This document shows, in pieces, positions 21,501 to 29,609 of a stretch of 46,100 bases of DNA. The position numbers were made by a program, and so were the translations under genes. Each line of letters begins with the position of its first letter. Position 1 is the stretch's first letter. The DNA is from Halobellus clavatus. Lineage in GTDB: Archaea > Halobacteriota > Halobacteria > Halobacteriales > Haloferacaceae. The DNA is taken from assembly GCF_900107195.1 (NCBI RefSeq), contig NZ_FNPB01000020.1, forward strand, positions 1 to 46,100, given 5' to 3'. The notes beneath the pieces are model-generated. The model ran no database searches. It was given only the letters and a program-made list of their open reading frames with translations, and was not told the origin of the DNA.

Positions 21501-22727
21501 ATGCGTCGATTCGAGCGGAAGCAGAACATCTTCCGCAACAAAGACGCCCTTGGAGAATCCTACCAACCCGACCAAATCGAGGAGCGAGATGAGGAGATCG
21601 AGGAGTATATCGACGCCCTCCAACCCGTCGTTGACGGTTGGGAACCAAACAACATTTTCCTCTACGGGAATACCGGCGTCGGGAAGACCGCCGTCACCGA
21701 CTACCTTCTCGACAGACTCCAGGACGATGTCGCTGACTACGATGACGTTGACCTGTCGGTTATATCGGTGAATTGCAAGACACTGAATTCCTCTTATCAA
21801 GTCGCCGTAGAACTCGTGAACAAGCTTCGTCCTGCTGGCGGTGAAATCAGTTCTACTGGTTATCCCCAACAAACTGTCTTCAAGAAATTGTACGAGGAAC
21901 TCGAGGCAATCGGTGGGACGATTCTGATCGTCTTGGACGAGGTCGACTCGATTGGTGATCGAGACGAATTGCTGTACGAACTTCCACGAGCTCGGGCGAA
22001 CAACAACCTCGACTCGACGAAAGTCGGTGTAATCGGAATCAGTAACGACTTCAAATTCCGCGATCAGCTGGATCCTCGCGTTCAAGACACACTCTGTGAA
22101 CGGGAACTGCAGTTCCCACCATATGATGCGCCTGAGCTGGAGAACATTCTCGAGTCCCGTGCCGAAATCGCAATCGCCGAGGGTGCCGTTGAGCAGGGTG
22201 TGTTGAACTTCTGTGCGGCTCTCGCTGCTCGCGACAGTGGAAGTGCCCGACAAGCGCTTGACCTCCTTCGATTAGCGGGCGAGATTGCGGAAAATCGCGA
22301 AGCGGACCTCATCGAGCGTGACCACGTTGAGGCAGCACGATCTCGTCTGGAACAGGAACGTGTGGAGGAAGGAATGCGAGAACTGACGACGCACGGGCGT
22401 CTCGCACTGTTAGCCGTTATCTCGAAAGCCGCCAAGGACGAGACGCCATCCCGAACGCGGGAGATCTACGAGGAATACACCGCACTCTGTGATTCCTCTG
22501 GGACCGACTCGCTCGCCCAACGATCCGTGCATAATCATCTGTCCGATCTTCGGATGCTCGGGATTCTGTCGGCCTACGAGAACCGGAGCGGTTCTCGTGG
22601 GAACTACTACAGCTATGAACTGGACGTTCCGTTCACAAGTGCGATTGAAGCGATGTCCGACGTTCTGCGGTTAGAAAGCGAAATAGAGACGATCCGAGAA
22701 ATCGCGTCGATGAACAACGTCGCATAG
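21501..22727 (+). CDS. orc1: Orc1/Cdc6 replication initiator
   Basis: The product has 408 residues from ATG 21501, which sits about 25 bases after a TATA element. AAA+ motifs are clear: Walker A GNTGVGKTA (about 56-64), Walker B ILIVLDEVDS (about 141-150), sensor 1 GISND (about 179-183), and sensor 2 DSGSARQALDLL near 245-256. The last 110 residues form the winged helix that contacts ORB DNA (SVHNHLSDLRMLGILSAYEN). It loads the replicative helicase at the plasmid origin. ORB-like repeats lie on both sides, one overlapping its stop codon, which marks this as the replicon's own origin gene. Length and motifs indicate a functional protein. Confidence 0.96.
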   Translation: MRRFERKQNIFRNKDALGESYQPDQIEERDEEIEEYIDALQPVVDGWEPNNIFLYGNTGVGKTAVTDYLLDRLQDDVADYDDVDLSVISVNCKTLNSSYQVAVELVNKLRPAGGEISSTGYPQQTVFKKLYEELEAIGGTILIVLDEVDSIGDRDELLYELPRARANNNLDSTKVGVIGISNDFKFRDQLDPRVQDTLCERELQFPPYDAPELENILESRAEIAIAEGAVEQGVLNFCAALAARDSGSARQALDLLRLAGEIAENREADLIERDHVEAARSRLEQERVEEGMRELTTHGRLALLAVISKAAKDETPSRTREIYEEYTALCDSSGTDSLAQRSVHNHLSDLRMLGILSAYENRSGSRGNYYSYELDVPFTSAIEAMSDVLRLESEIETIREIASMNNVA

Positions 22728-22860
22728 ACACACCACTCTTGCAAGTGAAGTCGCTGCTGTCGAGTGATTTTGCCTGTTCACTTGCAATAGTGGTGTGGTC
22801 AGTTCTGACTGTGTTCACTCGCAGCTGTGGTGTGCTTCACTTGTAACCGTGGTGTGTGTC
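22727..22860 (+). other. Downstream ORB cluster
   Basis: Four ORB-like repeats: one inverted at 22727-22750 (same sequence as 21211-21234, overlapping the orc1 stop) and three direct at 22776-22800, 22813-22834 and 22835-22860. The core is TTCACT(T/C)G followed by GTGGTGTG. With the upstream cluster this makes seven sites flanking orc1 in mixed orientation, as in haloarchaeal origins. The following 22861-22985 is AT-rich and may melt. Confidence 0.75.
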
Positions 22861-22921
22861 TTTGGGATGATCAGTGCTGGTGATTTTGTTCCGTCAGAAG
22901 GTAATGTCACTTGATTCAGGC

Positions 22922-22966
22922 TCTTACCTAACACCGGTGGAATACCTATACATCTGTTTGGTAAGA
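22922..22966. repeat. Long-spaced inverted repeat, family B, copy 2
   Basis: TCTTACCTAACA at 22922-22933 (one mismatch to copy 1) and TGTTTGGTAAGA at 22955-22966 with a 21-base spacer that contains the TATA-like CCTATAC. It lies downstream of the origin repeats in a stretch (22861-23037) without a convincing gene. Confidence 0.65.
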
Positions 22967-23037
22967 TACAAAGACATAGCGACAGAGGTGTTTATCCGCA
23001 ACATCGTCGAAAAAAGGATGATCACGACATCAGCGCG

Positions 23038-24021
23038 TTACCGATCTGCCTGTGAATCGGCATAGAATTCTTTTGCTGAATCGAAGCCGGTGAGATCCTC
23101 AATCCGCGCTTCGAGAGCTTCAATTTCGTCGCGCAGTTCCGCAGCTTCCTCACTCTCACTCGCTGCCAGCTGCTCTTTGAGCCCTTGCAGGCGCGTCTCT
23201 TTCACGTCTTCGTCAACCTCGGCTTTCCGGACGTAGGCCCGCTCGTCAACGTCGTAGACGTCCTCCTCCCGAAGATTGGTCACGTCGAGAGCGTCATTGA
23301 CCTTGTCCGGCTCAATACCGAGGACCCGCTCGCGATCGATGCCCGCATCCTCGAGGACAGCGAGAACCTCCTCGTCGTCTTTCAGTGACTTCGAACGCCG
23401 GCTCGTGCGCTGGATCGAGCCGTACTGAGCGTGTACCGGCTGGCCGTGTTGTACCCGGTCGAGTAAGACGTCCGCGACGTCTTGTCGGAGATCATCCGCG
23501 CCACGCTGAACGTCCGACAGCAGCGTATAGAGGTCGATGAGTCCATCCGTCTCGAGATCCGCCATCGCGGTGGGATCGTGGCGTTCTAGGGCGTCGATCA
23601 GCAGGAGCGCATCCGCATAAACATCGATGTCGGGTTCGGCTCTGTCTGTCTGCTCCGATGGCTCGTCGTTGAGACCGTGTGTTGTGGTCGGAGCGTCGGT
23701 TTCGCGGAGCACGCCGGCGTCTACATCGATCTCGATGCGAGGATGGAGCGTGAGGACGGCCGCGTACGGCTCGGCGTCCGGTGGGAGCCGATCAAGGTCG
23801 AAGCCACCGGCTGTATCTTGGAGCCGTCGATAGAGCGTTTCGAACTGCTCACGCTGGAGTGGTTGGGAATCGCCCGACTCCAGGAATTCGATGATGATGC
23901 GGTGCTCTTGGGTATCGGTGATGTGAAATCGCGTGTCCGAGAGTGGCGTGACGAGGGTGGCAGTTGAGGCGAGTTCCTCGGCTTCTTCGAGAAGGGTATG
24001 CCACCTCGCACTGTACGTCAT
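23038..24021 (-). CDS. Conserved haloarchaeal plasmid protein with C-terminal coiled coil
   Basis: The product has 327 residues from ATG 24021 (MTYSARWHTLLEEAEELAST). The first 100 residues look like a compact alpha/beta domain (ARLVTP-like STATLVTPLSDTRFHITDTQ, HRIIIEFLE). The middle contains DDEEVLAVLEDAGIDRERVL and the C-terminus a coiled coil (KEQLAASESEEAAELRDEIE). I recall similar proteins on haloarchaeal plasmids near replication genes but know no function. Family B inverted repeats lie on each side (22922 and 24117). The coiled coil suggests assembly with itself or a partner. Confidence 0.75.
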   Translation of the reverse strand: MTYSARWHTLLEEAEELASTATLVTPLSDTRFHITDTQEHRIIIEFLESGDSQPLQREQFETLYRRLQDTAGGFDLDRLPPDAEPYAAVLTLHPRIEIDVDAGVLRETDAPTTTHGLNDEPSEQTDRAEPDIDVYADALLLIDALERHDPTAMADLETDGLIDLYTLLSDVQRGADDLRQDVADVLLDRVQHGQPVHAQYGSIQRTSRRSKSLKDDEEVLAVLEDAGIDRERVLGIEPDKVNDALDVTNLREEDVYDVDERAYVRKAEVDEDVKETRLQGLKEQLAASESEEAAELRDEIEALEARIEDLTGFDSAKEFYADSQADR

Positions 24022-24116
24022 ATCCCTCATATGATTCTGAGGCCACAAAACTCCGTGTCTTCTTCGGAACCGTTGGTATGACTGACGAGTGGACTGCCGC
24101 TCTGTATGGATACTTA

Positions 24117-24163
24117 TCTTACCAAATTATACATTCGACATTCTAAGACTCTGTTTGGTAAGA
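24117..24163. repeat. Long-spaced inverted repeat, family B, copy 3
   Basis: TCTTACCAAATT at 24117-24128 (two mismatches to copy 1) and TGTTTGGTAAGA at 24152-24163. The spacer holds TATACATT, TATA-like. It lies in a 220-bp region (24022-24242) between two leftward genes; no gene is visible there. Confidence 0.6.
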
Positions 24164-24242
24164 AAGCGACACAACGGAACAAGCACGGTCATCTGTGGGT
24201 GTTCAGGAGTCTCTGGATCTCCAGTCTTGCTCTTGGAGCAGT

Positions 24243-24818
24243 CTACTCGAAGACATCTCGGAGACCCTCTGGAAGCAACGAGCCCGGTTTCTGCGCGTGA
24301 AAGGCGACGTTCTCGCGAGCTTGATTGATGTGCTTCTGGACGCTCTCGTCGTTGTGGTTCTCGGCCAGCGTCTCTAGCTCAGCCAGCATCGTCTGTAGTT
24401 CGTCCTCAGCGCCGATCAGTTCAGCTGCGACTGCCAATTCCTTGAGGCCCTTGGCTGCGGCGCGTCGCACCCGTCCATCGTCGTCGACGAGCGCGTCGAG
24501 GTAGAACTCGCGAAGTCGGTGACGATGCGTCGCGATCTCATCGAGCGTCCAGTCGTCCGGTAATACTGCGTCGGTGCGATCAGCTCCGACCGTTCGAAAC
24601 GCAAGCCCCGGATACAGGGCGGCCGCAAAGCGAACGACAGACTGACGCTGATAGCCATTGTCACTCGCGTAGAGGTCACGACACCGCTCGAAGCAGTCAT
24701 CGAACAGGGCCGCTCGCTCTTCAAGTTCCATGTCGTCGACAGAGTCGATTGCACGGTTCACGCGGTCGGTGTCACCCGAAGACAGCGCAGCGGCGAACGC
24801 GTCGGCTGTTTGGTCCAT
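24243..24818 (-). CDS. HEAT-repeat-like helical protein of unknown function
   Basis: The product has 191 residues from ATG 24818 (MDQTADAFAAALSSGDTDRV). It is nearly all helical; the middle (YLDALVDDDGRVRRAAAKGL then KELAVAAELIGAEDEL) resembles a HEAT or ARM repeat, with the typical DD..VR.AA..L pattern. Such proteins serve as binding platforms. Sequence upstream to 24926 is open but Arg- and Pro-rich, so I placed the start at the acidic N-terminus. A small divergent gene relic begins at 24989. No function can be assigned. Confidence 0.7.
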   Translation of the reverse strand: MDQTADAFAAALSSGDTDRVNRAIDSVDDMELEERAALFDDCFERCRDLYASDNGYQRQSVVRFAAALYPGLAFRTVGADRTDAVLPDDWTLDEIATHRHRLREFYLDALVDDDGRVRRAAAKGLKELAVAAELIGAEDELQTMLAELETLAENHNDESVQKHINQARENVAFHAQKPGSLLPEGLRDVFE

Positions 24819-24988
24819 GGTCGTCTGTTTGCTGGCGACCTGTGTAACTCCTCGGACTACGAGGTGTAGCGGATACGGCAGTGCCTGTGGGCGTGAAATC
24901 CATCGTCGCTGATGAGAACTATACACGTCGGTTGTTTAGCCGTCACGGCGTCCGGATATACTTGTACAAACGGGTAGTAGCGGCTACT

Positions 24989-25285
24989 ATGACGGACGAC
25001 GAAGCGCCGGTGTAGCAGTGTACGCTGGATACGGCGCTGGATATCCCGAAGGCGCTTGAGGCAGCTGCGATCGAGTATCTCGATGTCGACGAGCATCGGA
25101 CGATCGTGATCTACCAGAGTGCCATTCTTATGATCACGGCTACTGAAGGCCAGACAACGGCCGCACGGGCGTTCGATGTTGCACTCTGGGAGCCGCCAGT
25201 AGAGGATTTCGATCGTGACCCTGTCGACCTTCTCACGACGTTCATCGACGAACTTGTAGCAACGACAGGCGCGTCTCGCCGGTGA
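24989..25285 (+). pseudogene. Small hypothetical gene with an in-frame stop at codon 9
   Basis: ATG 24989 follows a TATA-like GGATATACTTG by about 28 bases. The frame reads MTDDEAPV, then TAG at 25013-25015, then 89 more codons of good haloarchaeal protein (CTLDTALDIPKALEAAAIEY, FDVALWEPPVEDFDRDPVDL) to TGA 25285. A TGG to TAG change would explain it, as a Trp fits before QCTLD. No downstream ATG or GTG lies near enough to rescue most of the protein. It is either a fresh pseudogene or a base error. Confidence 0.5.
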
Positions 25286-25891
25286 TCAGTCCTTCTTGAG
25301 CGGCGTGGGAATCCCGCCTACAGTAAAGCGAGCGACCGCTCCACATCTTGTACACTCGTCGACGAACGCACAGACTCGAAGCGGGGTTTCTACCTCACGA
25401 ATGCCACTGCACACGGAGCACTCGAACGTGGTACGATACCGGACTGACGGACGGTGGTGTTGTCGCCGTGGGTGTGGGTTTGACGCTGCTGTCGACGTCG
25501 ATGTGTCTTCTCGGGGTGTCTCGGACTGGTCGTGATCGAGCTGCCAGGCCGAATCGGGAAGCGTGTCGTAGATACGATCCGGCTTACTGATGCCCATATC
25601 GAGAGCACCAGGCTCGGCTGGCTCGCGTGCGTCGTCTGAACGGGATCCATCGACTGAGCTCCCGTCGACGTGTGACGCATCTCGGTGCCCCAGAGGATCC
25701 GTCTGTGCCCACGCACCGAGTTCGACGGCCTCTGCCTCCTCGTAGAGCACGCCGTCGATGGCAGCCGCCAGTTCCGCGAGTGGCTCGGAAATCTCGGACT
25801 CCCCGTGTTTCTCGACAGCGTTCTCGAACAACCATTCTCGGAGCGTCGCTGCAGCCTCTCTATCGACTGTGTACGATGGAACAGCGTTCAT
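25286..25891 (-). CDS. Hypothetical protein with C-terminal zinc ribbon
   Basis: The product has 201 residues from ATG 25891 (MNAVPSYTVDREAAATLREW). The longer open frame upstream is Arg-rich shadow and overlaps the tfb terminator region. The N-terminal 60 residues are helical and acidic (ELAAAIDGVLYEEAEAVELG). A long Ser/Asp/His-rich linker follows, then CSVC...CTRC in the last 45 residues forms a zinc ribbon (FECSVCSGIREVETPL). Zinc ribbons of this form occur in many small haloarchaeal plasmid proteins. No function can be named. Its stop overlaps the end of the pseudogene on the other strand. Confidence 0.7.
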   Translation of the reverse strand: MNAVPSYTVDREAAATLREWLFENAVEKHGESEISEPLAELAAAIDGVLYEEAEAVELGAWAQTDPLGHRDASHVDGSSVDGSRSDDAREPAEPGALDMGISKPDRIYDTLPDSAWQLDHDQSETPREDTSTSTAASNPHPRRQHHRPSVRYRTTFECSVCSGIREVETPLRVCAFVDECTRCGAVARFTVGGIPTPLKKD

Positions 25892-26049
25892 TCGTCTCTC
25901 ACTCCGTTCCTCTTGGATGCGACAAACCACACACCGTCTCCACCGACGTGAACGAGACTCTATTCTGGTGTTAGTGAGGTTGTGGCTGCGCGCGCAGCGA
26001 CCGCAGGGAGCGAGCACGGAGCGGTGGGTGGGGTGGAGGGGCGTCCACG

Positions 26050-26087
26050 GGCGGAGGTCGCCATAAAAAACGGGGGTAGCGCCCCGC
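26050..26087 (-). terminator. Terminator after tfb
   Basis: Just after the tfb stop (26088) the minus strand reads GGGGCGCTACCCCCGTTTTTT, a short GC hairpin followed by six T. The rest of 25892-26049 is GC-rich and shows no gene. Confidence 0.6.
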
Positions 26088-27167
26088 TCAGCGCAGGGTG
26101 TCCCGTTCCTCTTCGAGGCCGACACCCGGGTCGTCGGTGCCGTGTTCGGCTTCGTAGGCGTCGACGAGCTCCCGACTGTACCGCGCGATCCGGTTTCGGG
26201 ACGTCGGCACGATCGTACTCGCCGCCGCGGCGACCTGTGCCTGGGTGAGGTGCTTACGCGACAGCAGCCGATCCGCCGCATACAGCGCCGACGCCGCGAC
26301 GGTGCACCGTGGCGTTCCCGGCCCGACCGGCACCTGATCGCCGAGTTTCATCAGGTGTTGGGCCAGCCGCCACGTCCGCACCGCTCGCGCCCCGGGGATG
26401 GCGTCTTCATCGAGCGCGTCGACGACCGCCATCACGGCGTTGGGCCTGACGAGCGGCGCGTCGAACCCGCATTCACACCGGATCTTCCGCGCCGCAGCGC
26501 ACACCCGCTCGTGGGGCGCTTTGGTGTGCGTCGCGACCGCGACGTCGATCTCGTCCCTGTCGACCGATGAGGCTCGCGCGGCCAGGAGGACGGCGCCGCC
26601 GGCGAGTGCCTCCCAGGCCATCCGCCCGCCCGGCAGCCGCGCTTCCGAGGCGCTTCGGAGGAACTGTGCTGCCATCTTGACGACGTGGTCCGGCAAGCTC
26701 AGGTTGCCGCCGATCATCTCGACGTCCCGCAGCCCCTCGTTGAGTCGCTTCGTTCGCTTGCGCTTCTCGCCGAACTGCATCCGCTTGTGCCACTTCCGGA
26801 GGCGCTGGACCTTCTCCCACTGCTCGTTGCTCAGGGGATTACCCCGACCGTCGGTGTTCCGCCCGATCTTCGTGTGTAGGCCCTTGTCCGTCCGCAGCGG
26901 GTCCACCGTCTCGATGCTCTGGTCGGCGTCTCCGACCAGGCCCAGGTCGTTCAGCGTTGGGCTCAGGTCGACCCACTCGTCGGCGACGATCAGCCCGCAG
27001 TCCGTGCAGAACGACTGCTCGTCTTCGGTGATCACCTGACCCTCACACTCCGGACAGGCCGACCGCCCCGACGGTTCGTGTTCGACCGTTGGCTCGTGAT
27101 CGCGCTTTTCGGTGGTCGTATGCTGTCCGTCCGAAACCGTCTTTTCGCTCGCGTTGTTACTCAACAT
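26088..27167 (-). CDS. tfb: Transcription initiation factor B (TFB)
   Basis: The product has 359 residues from ATG 27167. The zinc ribbon is CPEC (38-41) with CTDC (54-57). The linker carries PLRTDKGLHTKIGRNTDGRG and KVQRLRKWHKRMQFGEKRKR, corresponding to the B-reader and B-linker. Two cyclin-like repeats follow (about 150-245 and 250-345), ending with an HTH (TQAQVAAAASTIVPTSRNRI). TFB recruits RNA polymerase to TBP-bound promoters; haloarchaea keep several variants that divide promoters between them. It is about 50 residues longer than the split TFB at 6726-9194 and divergent from it, so it is not a simple replacement. A GC-rich leader of 600 bp shared with the OB-fold gene lies upstream. 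Confidence 0.93.
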   Translation of the reverse strand: MLSNNASEKTVSDGQHTTTEKRDHEPTVEHEPSGRSACPECEGQVITEDEQSFCTDCGLIVADEWVDLSPTLNDLGLVGDADQSIETVDPLRTDKGLHTKIGRNTDGRGNPLSNEQWEKVQRLRKWHKRMQFGEKRKRTKRLNEGLRDVEMIGGNLSLPDHVVKMAAQFLRSASEARLPGGRMAWEALAGGAVLLAARASSVDRDEIDVAVATHTKAPHERVCAAARKIRCECGFDAPLVRPNAVMAVVDALDEDAIPGARAVRTWRLAQHLMKLGDQVPVGPGTPRCTVAASALYAADRLLSRKHLTQAQVAAAASTIVPTSRNRIARYSRELVDAYEAEHGTDDPGVGLEEERDTLR

Positions 27168-27735
27168 TGGTCTTAGTCAGACCTGAAGGCGCTCACCACA
27201 GCGCCCGACGCCCCGTGTTCCAGCACGGGGTTTCCTCGATGTCACGACCGACAGAGCCGTCTGCGCGCTCTCGCTCGCGCCTTCGCGAGCGCCCTCCTGG
27301 GCGCGAGCGAGAGCGCGCCCGCACGGAGGGAACAACCAGCGCCGCGCGCCGACCCGCCCGGAGCGAGCGACCAGCGGAGAAAGCGTGGGGGGTGAGCAGC
27401 CACGCCGCGCAACCCCTCGCGCTTTCCCGCTGGCGTCGAGGGCACATGCATTTTAGCCCGGAACGGGCGCGGGCGGTGCGGAGAGCGCCCGCACGCCCGG
27501 AATGGTCGGTCGCGAGCGACGCGGAGGGCGGAACGCGGCGAGCGGGGCGGGCCGTAGAGAACCACTGGTCAACCGGGACCGACGGTTAGTGACACAGCCG
27601 ACATCCTGGCGGACTCAGAAAGGGCGAGGCCGTCTCGGTCACCGGGAGACGATGTGTCCCGAGCACACGGCGCGAAGCGCCGTGAACGTCCCCCGACCCC
27701 GCAAGCACCATAGGCGCGAAGAGCGCAGCGGAGAC
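27168..27735 (-). repeat. Duplicated GC-rich leader, copy 2 (upstream of tfb)
   Basis: It aligns with 12321-12935. It shows the same hairpin with perfect 19-bp arms (27263-27281 and 27300-27318), the near-identical 95-bp block (about 27440-27535), and the shared words GACACAGCCGA and GACTCAGAAAGGGCGAGGCC. Between the hairpin and the block the copies differ in length by roughly 85 bases. As in copy 1, the gene starts immediately after it. No credible protein lies in it. The sequence from 27736 to 27812 shows nothing I recognise. Confidence 0.7.
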
Positions 27736-27812
27736 TGAAAACGAGAGGGGACAGCCTCGGTAACGATGCCGAGACTCACGAGGGCGGAGGTGTCTGCGAT
27801 AAGCCGCGACAT

Positions 27813-28115
27813 CTACGCGTCGGCGACCTCGTCGATGAGGTCCTCGTCCAACTGCTGTTTCAACAGGCGGAGGTTTGCCGCCTCCTCGGCGCCGACGAGC
27901 GCTTTGAGTTGCTCGAAGGTGATCTCATCGTCGTAATAGGCGGCAGCGATCTCCTGGGTGAGTGCGTCGTCGTGAGCGGCGTCTTGGAGGTACTCCCGAA
28001 GCGCGGTCACGAGAACGTCGGTCCGGTCTTCCCCGAGGACTGTGGCCAGTGCGTCGGCCCGGTCGATGAGCCGATCAGGAGCCCGAAACTGCACGCGCTT
28101 CTTATCGGTGCTCAT
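27813..28115 (-). CDS. Ribbon-helix-helix antitoxin-type regulator
   Basis: The product has 100 residues from ATG 28115 (MSTDKKRVQFRAPDRLIDRA). The RHH is KRVQFRAPDRLIDRADALAT with LGEDRTDVLVTALREYLQDA. The C-terminal half (DALTQEIAAAYYDDEITFEQ, LKALVGAEEAANLRLLKQQL) matches the protein encoded at 34534-34933, which has the same motif without an RHH. This half is probably a toxin- or partner-binding module. A 5-2-5 inverted repeat lies directly upstream of the start. No partner gene follows; the stop is near the GC-rich leader. Confidence 0.82.
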   Translation of the reverse strand: MSTDKKRVQFRAPDRLIDRADALATVLGEDRTDVLVTALREYLQDAAHDDALTQEIAAAYYDDEITFEQLKALVGAEEAANLRLLKQQLDEDLIDEVADA

Positions 28116-28127
28116 AATGTGTACATT
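28116..28127. promoter_or_regulatory. Candidate operator of the RHH gene at 27813
   Basis: AATGT-GT-ACATT, perfectly symmetric, begins at the base before the start codon. A related ACGATGTGAG lies upstream. Self-binding by the RHH protein is inferred from position. Confidence 0.45.
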
Positions 28128-28315
28128 GTGACCCAACGCAGTTATCCGTTTTCGTGTGTACGATGTGAGCCTCACAGCGGTAACAGCGCGGAAGCCCACC
28201 CTTCAGGGGTGGGAGGAAGCGCGTAAGCTCCGAGCGGCAATCCACCGACTACGGCAGGGCTGACTCCCCAACACCATTCAAAAATATGAATAAAGAGTAG
28301 CTACTACTGTGAGGT

Positions 28316-29608
28316 ATGGCGTGGGAGGTAACTCGAACGGTACGGGTTCGCCTTGACGTACCCGACGACCGCAAGAGCGACCTCCACGCCACCAACAGCA
28401 AGTTTCAGTACTGTGCCAACCGCACCGCAGACTGGGCGTGGCGCTATCCCGACGAGGACTGTGTCACCAGCAAGAGCGAAGCCGAAGCCGCCATCTACGA
28501 TGAACTTCGCCACGAGACGGACCGCCTCCACGCCAACCTCGTCCAAAAAGCCATCAAACGCGCCACCGACGATATTAGCAATTGCGTTGACCGACTTGCC
28601 GAGGGTGAGAACACCAGCAAGCCCCACTACGACACGTTCAGCATCGTCTACGACAAGCGAGCCGCCACCTACTACCGCGACAAGGTGAGCCTCGCCACCG
28701 TCAACGGTAGAGTCGAGTGTGAGTACGACCTACCGGAGAATCCCGAAGGCACACCACACGGCCAGTACCTGCTGAACGAGGATTACTCGTTTTCGACCAG
28801 TACCATCCACTACGACGGCGAATCCGACAAGTTCTACCTGCACGCGGCGATGGAACGGGAACTCGACGTTGCCAGTCCTGAGAAAGCCGAGGATTCGAGC
28901 GTCCTTGGCGTGGACTGTAACGTTGACGACCATATTGCCGTGACCAGTACAGGACGGTTCGTCGGCAACGCCGACTACCTCAACCACCAGCGCCGTGAGT
29001 TCGAGAAACGCCGTGCCAGCCTGCAACAGACGGGCACGCGAAGCGCCCACCTGACCTACCACCGAATTGGGGACCGGTTCGGGCGCTGGAGCGAGGACTA
29101 CCTGCATCGGTGTTCCAAACAACTCGTCGCGGAAGCCAAGCGTCACGGCTGCACCCACATCGCGTTCGAGGACCTGGAACAGATTCGAGAGCGCATCAGC
29201 GACGGCAAGAAGTTCCAACAGTGGGCCTTCCGTGCGTTGCAGGAGCAAGTCGCATACAAAGCCGAGGAACACGGCATCGTGGTTGAGACAGTCGAACCGT
29301 CCTACACGAGCCAGCAATGCTCGAAGTGTGGGTGTACGCTCGAGGAAAACCGTGACGGGCAACATTTCGCCTGCTTGGACTGTTCGTACTCGGTGAACGC
29401 CGACTACAACGCGGCGAAAAACGTGGCCCGAAAACTCGCGGTGAAACTCCAGCGGGGGCAGAAGTCCCCCGCTGGAGGGGCGTTCTGTCAGTACGCCCTG
29501 AAGTCAGGGATCATGACCGTGAACGCGACTGACGTGGCGTCCGACACTCCCGTGTCGGCAGAACGGGAGTCCACCGACAAGCCAAAGACTTCAGCCGTTG
29601 GTAGCTGA
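28316..29608 (+). CDS. tnpB: TnpB RNA-guided nuclease
   Basis: The product has 430 residues from ATG 28316. Catalytic residues are Asp200 (LGVDCNVDD), Glu285 (IAFEDLEQI) and Asp363 (NADYNAAKNV). The zinc finger is CSKC (335-338) with CLDC (353-356). The first motif reads GVDCNVDD instead of GVDLGVN, an unusual change around the catalytic Asp. It is in the same broad branch as the TnpB at 7437. The last 60 codons overlap an RNA-like structure including a hairpin with perfect 12-bp arms (29447-29458 with 29466-29477), which shapes the protein sequence there (QRGQKSPAGGAF). It is otherwise intact. Confidence 0.95.
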   Translation: MAWEVTRTVRVRLDVPDDRKSDLHATNSKFQYCANRTADWAWRYPDEDCVTSKSEAEAAIYDELRHETDRLHANLVQKAIKRATDDISNCVDRLAEGENTSKPHYDTFSIVYDKRAATYYRDKVSLATVNGRVECEYDLPENPEGTPHGQYLLNEDYSFSTSTIHYDGESDKFYLHAAMERELDVASPEKAEDSSVLGVDCNVDDHIAVTSTGRFVGNADYLNHQRREFEKRRASLQQTGTRSAHLTYHRIGDRFGRWSEDYLHRCSKQLVAEAKRHGCTHIAFEDLEQIRERISDGKKFQQWAFRALQEQVAYKAEEHGIVVETVEPSYTSQQCSKCGCTLEENRDGQHFACLDCSYSVNADYNAAKNVARKLAVKLQRGQKSPAGGAFCQYALKSGIMTVNATDVASDTPVSAERESTDKPKTSAVGS

Positions 29609-29609
29609 C
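29440..29609 (+). ncRNA. Candidate omegaRNA of the tnpB element at 28190
   Basis: It contains a 12-bp hairpin (29447-29477), then CCGACAC/GTGTCGG (29541-29558) placed just before the conserved GGGAGTCCAC (29565-29574), then the right end. The same order with other stems is seen at 7440-7422 (minus) and 17414-17444. The expected guide is AAGATGTTCTTCGAGGTCAC. Confidence 0.45.

Larger units (their letters stand above)
28190..29609 (+). mobile_element. tnpB-only IS1341-type element
   Basis: The left end has the hairpin CCCACCC-TTCA-GGGGTGGG near 28196-28215. The right end has the weaker CCAA...TTGG hairpin around TTCAGCC (29582-29600) and ends GTAGCTGAC at about 29609. Only tnpB is inside. Insertion took the last few codons of the leftward gene at 29924, whose frame now reads through the right end to 29511. 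Boundaries are approximate and come from the broken gene and the hairpins. Confidence 0.65.

Noticed and set aside
22874-23065. Rightward 63-residue frame after the origin repeats
   Set aside because: It overlaps a family B inverted repeat, has no family resemblance and a composition unlike the neighbouring proteins.
24989-25285. Pyrrolysine or other programmed readthrough of TAG
   Set aside because: Pyrrolysine use is not known in haloarchaea and no recoding signal is visible; a nonsense mutation or base error is simpler.
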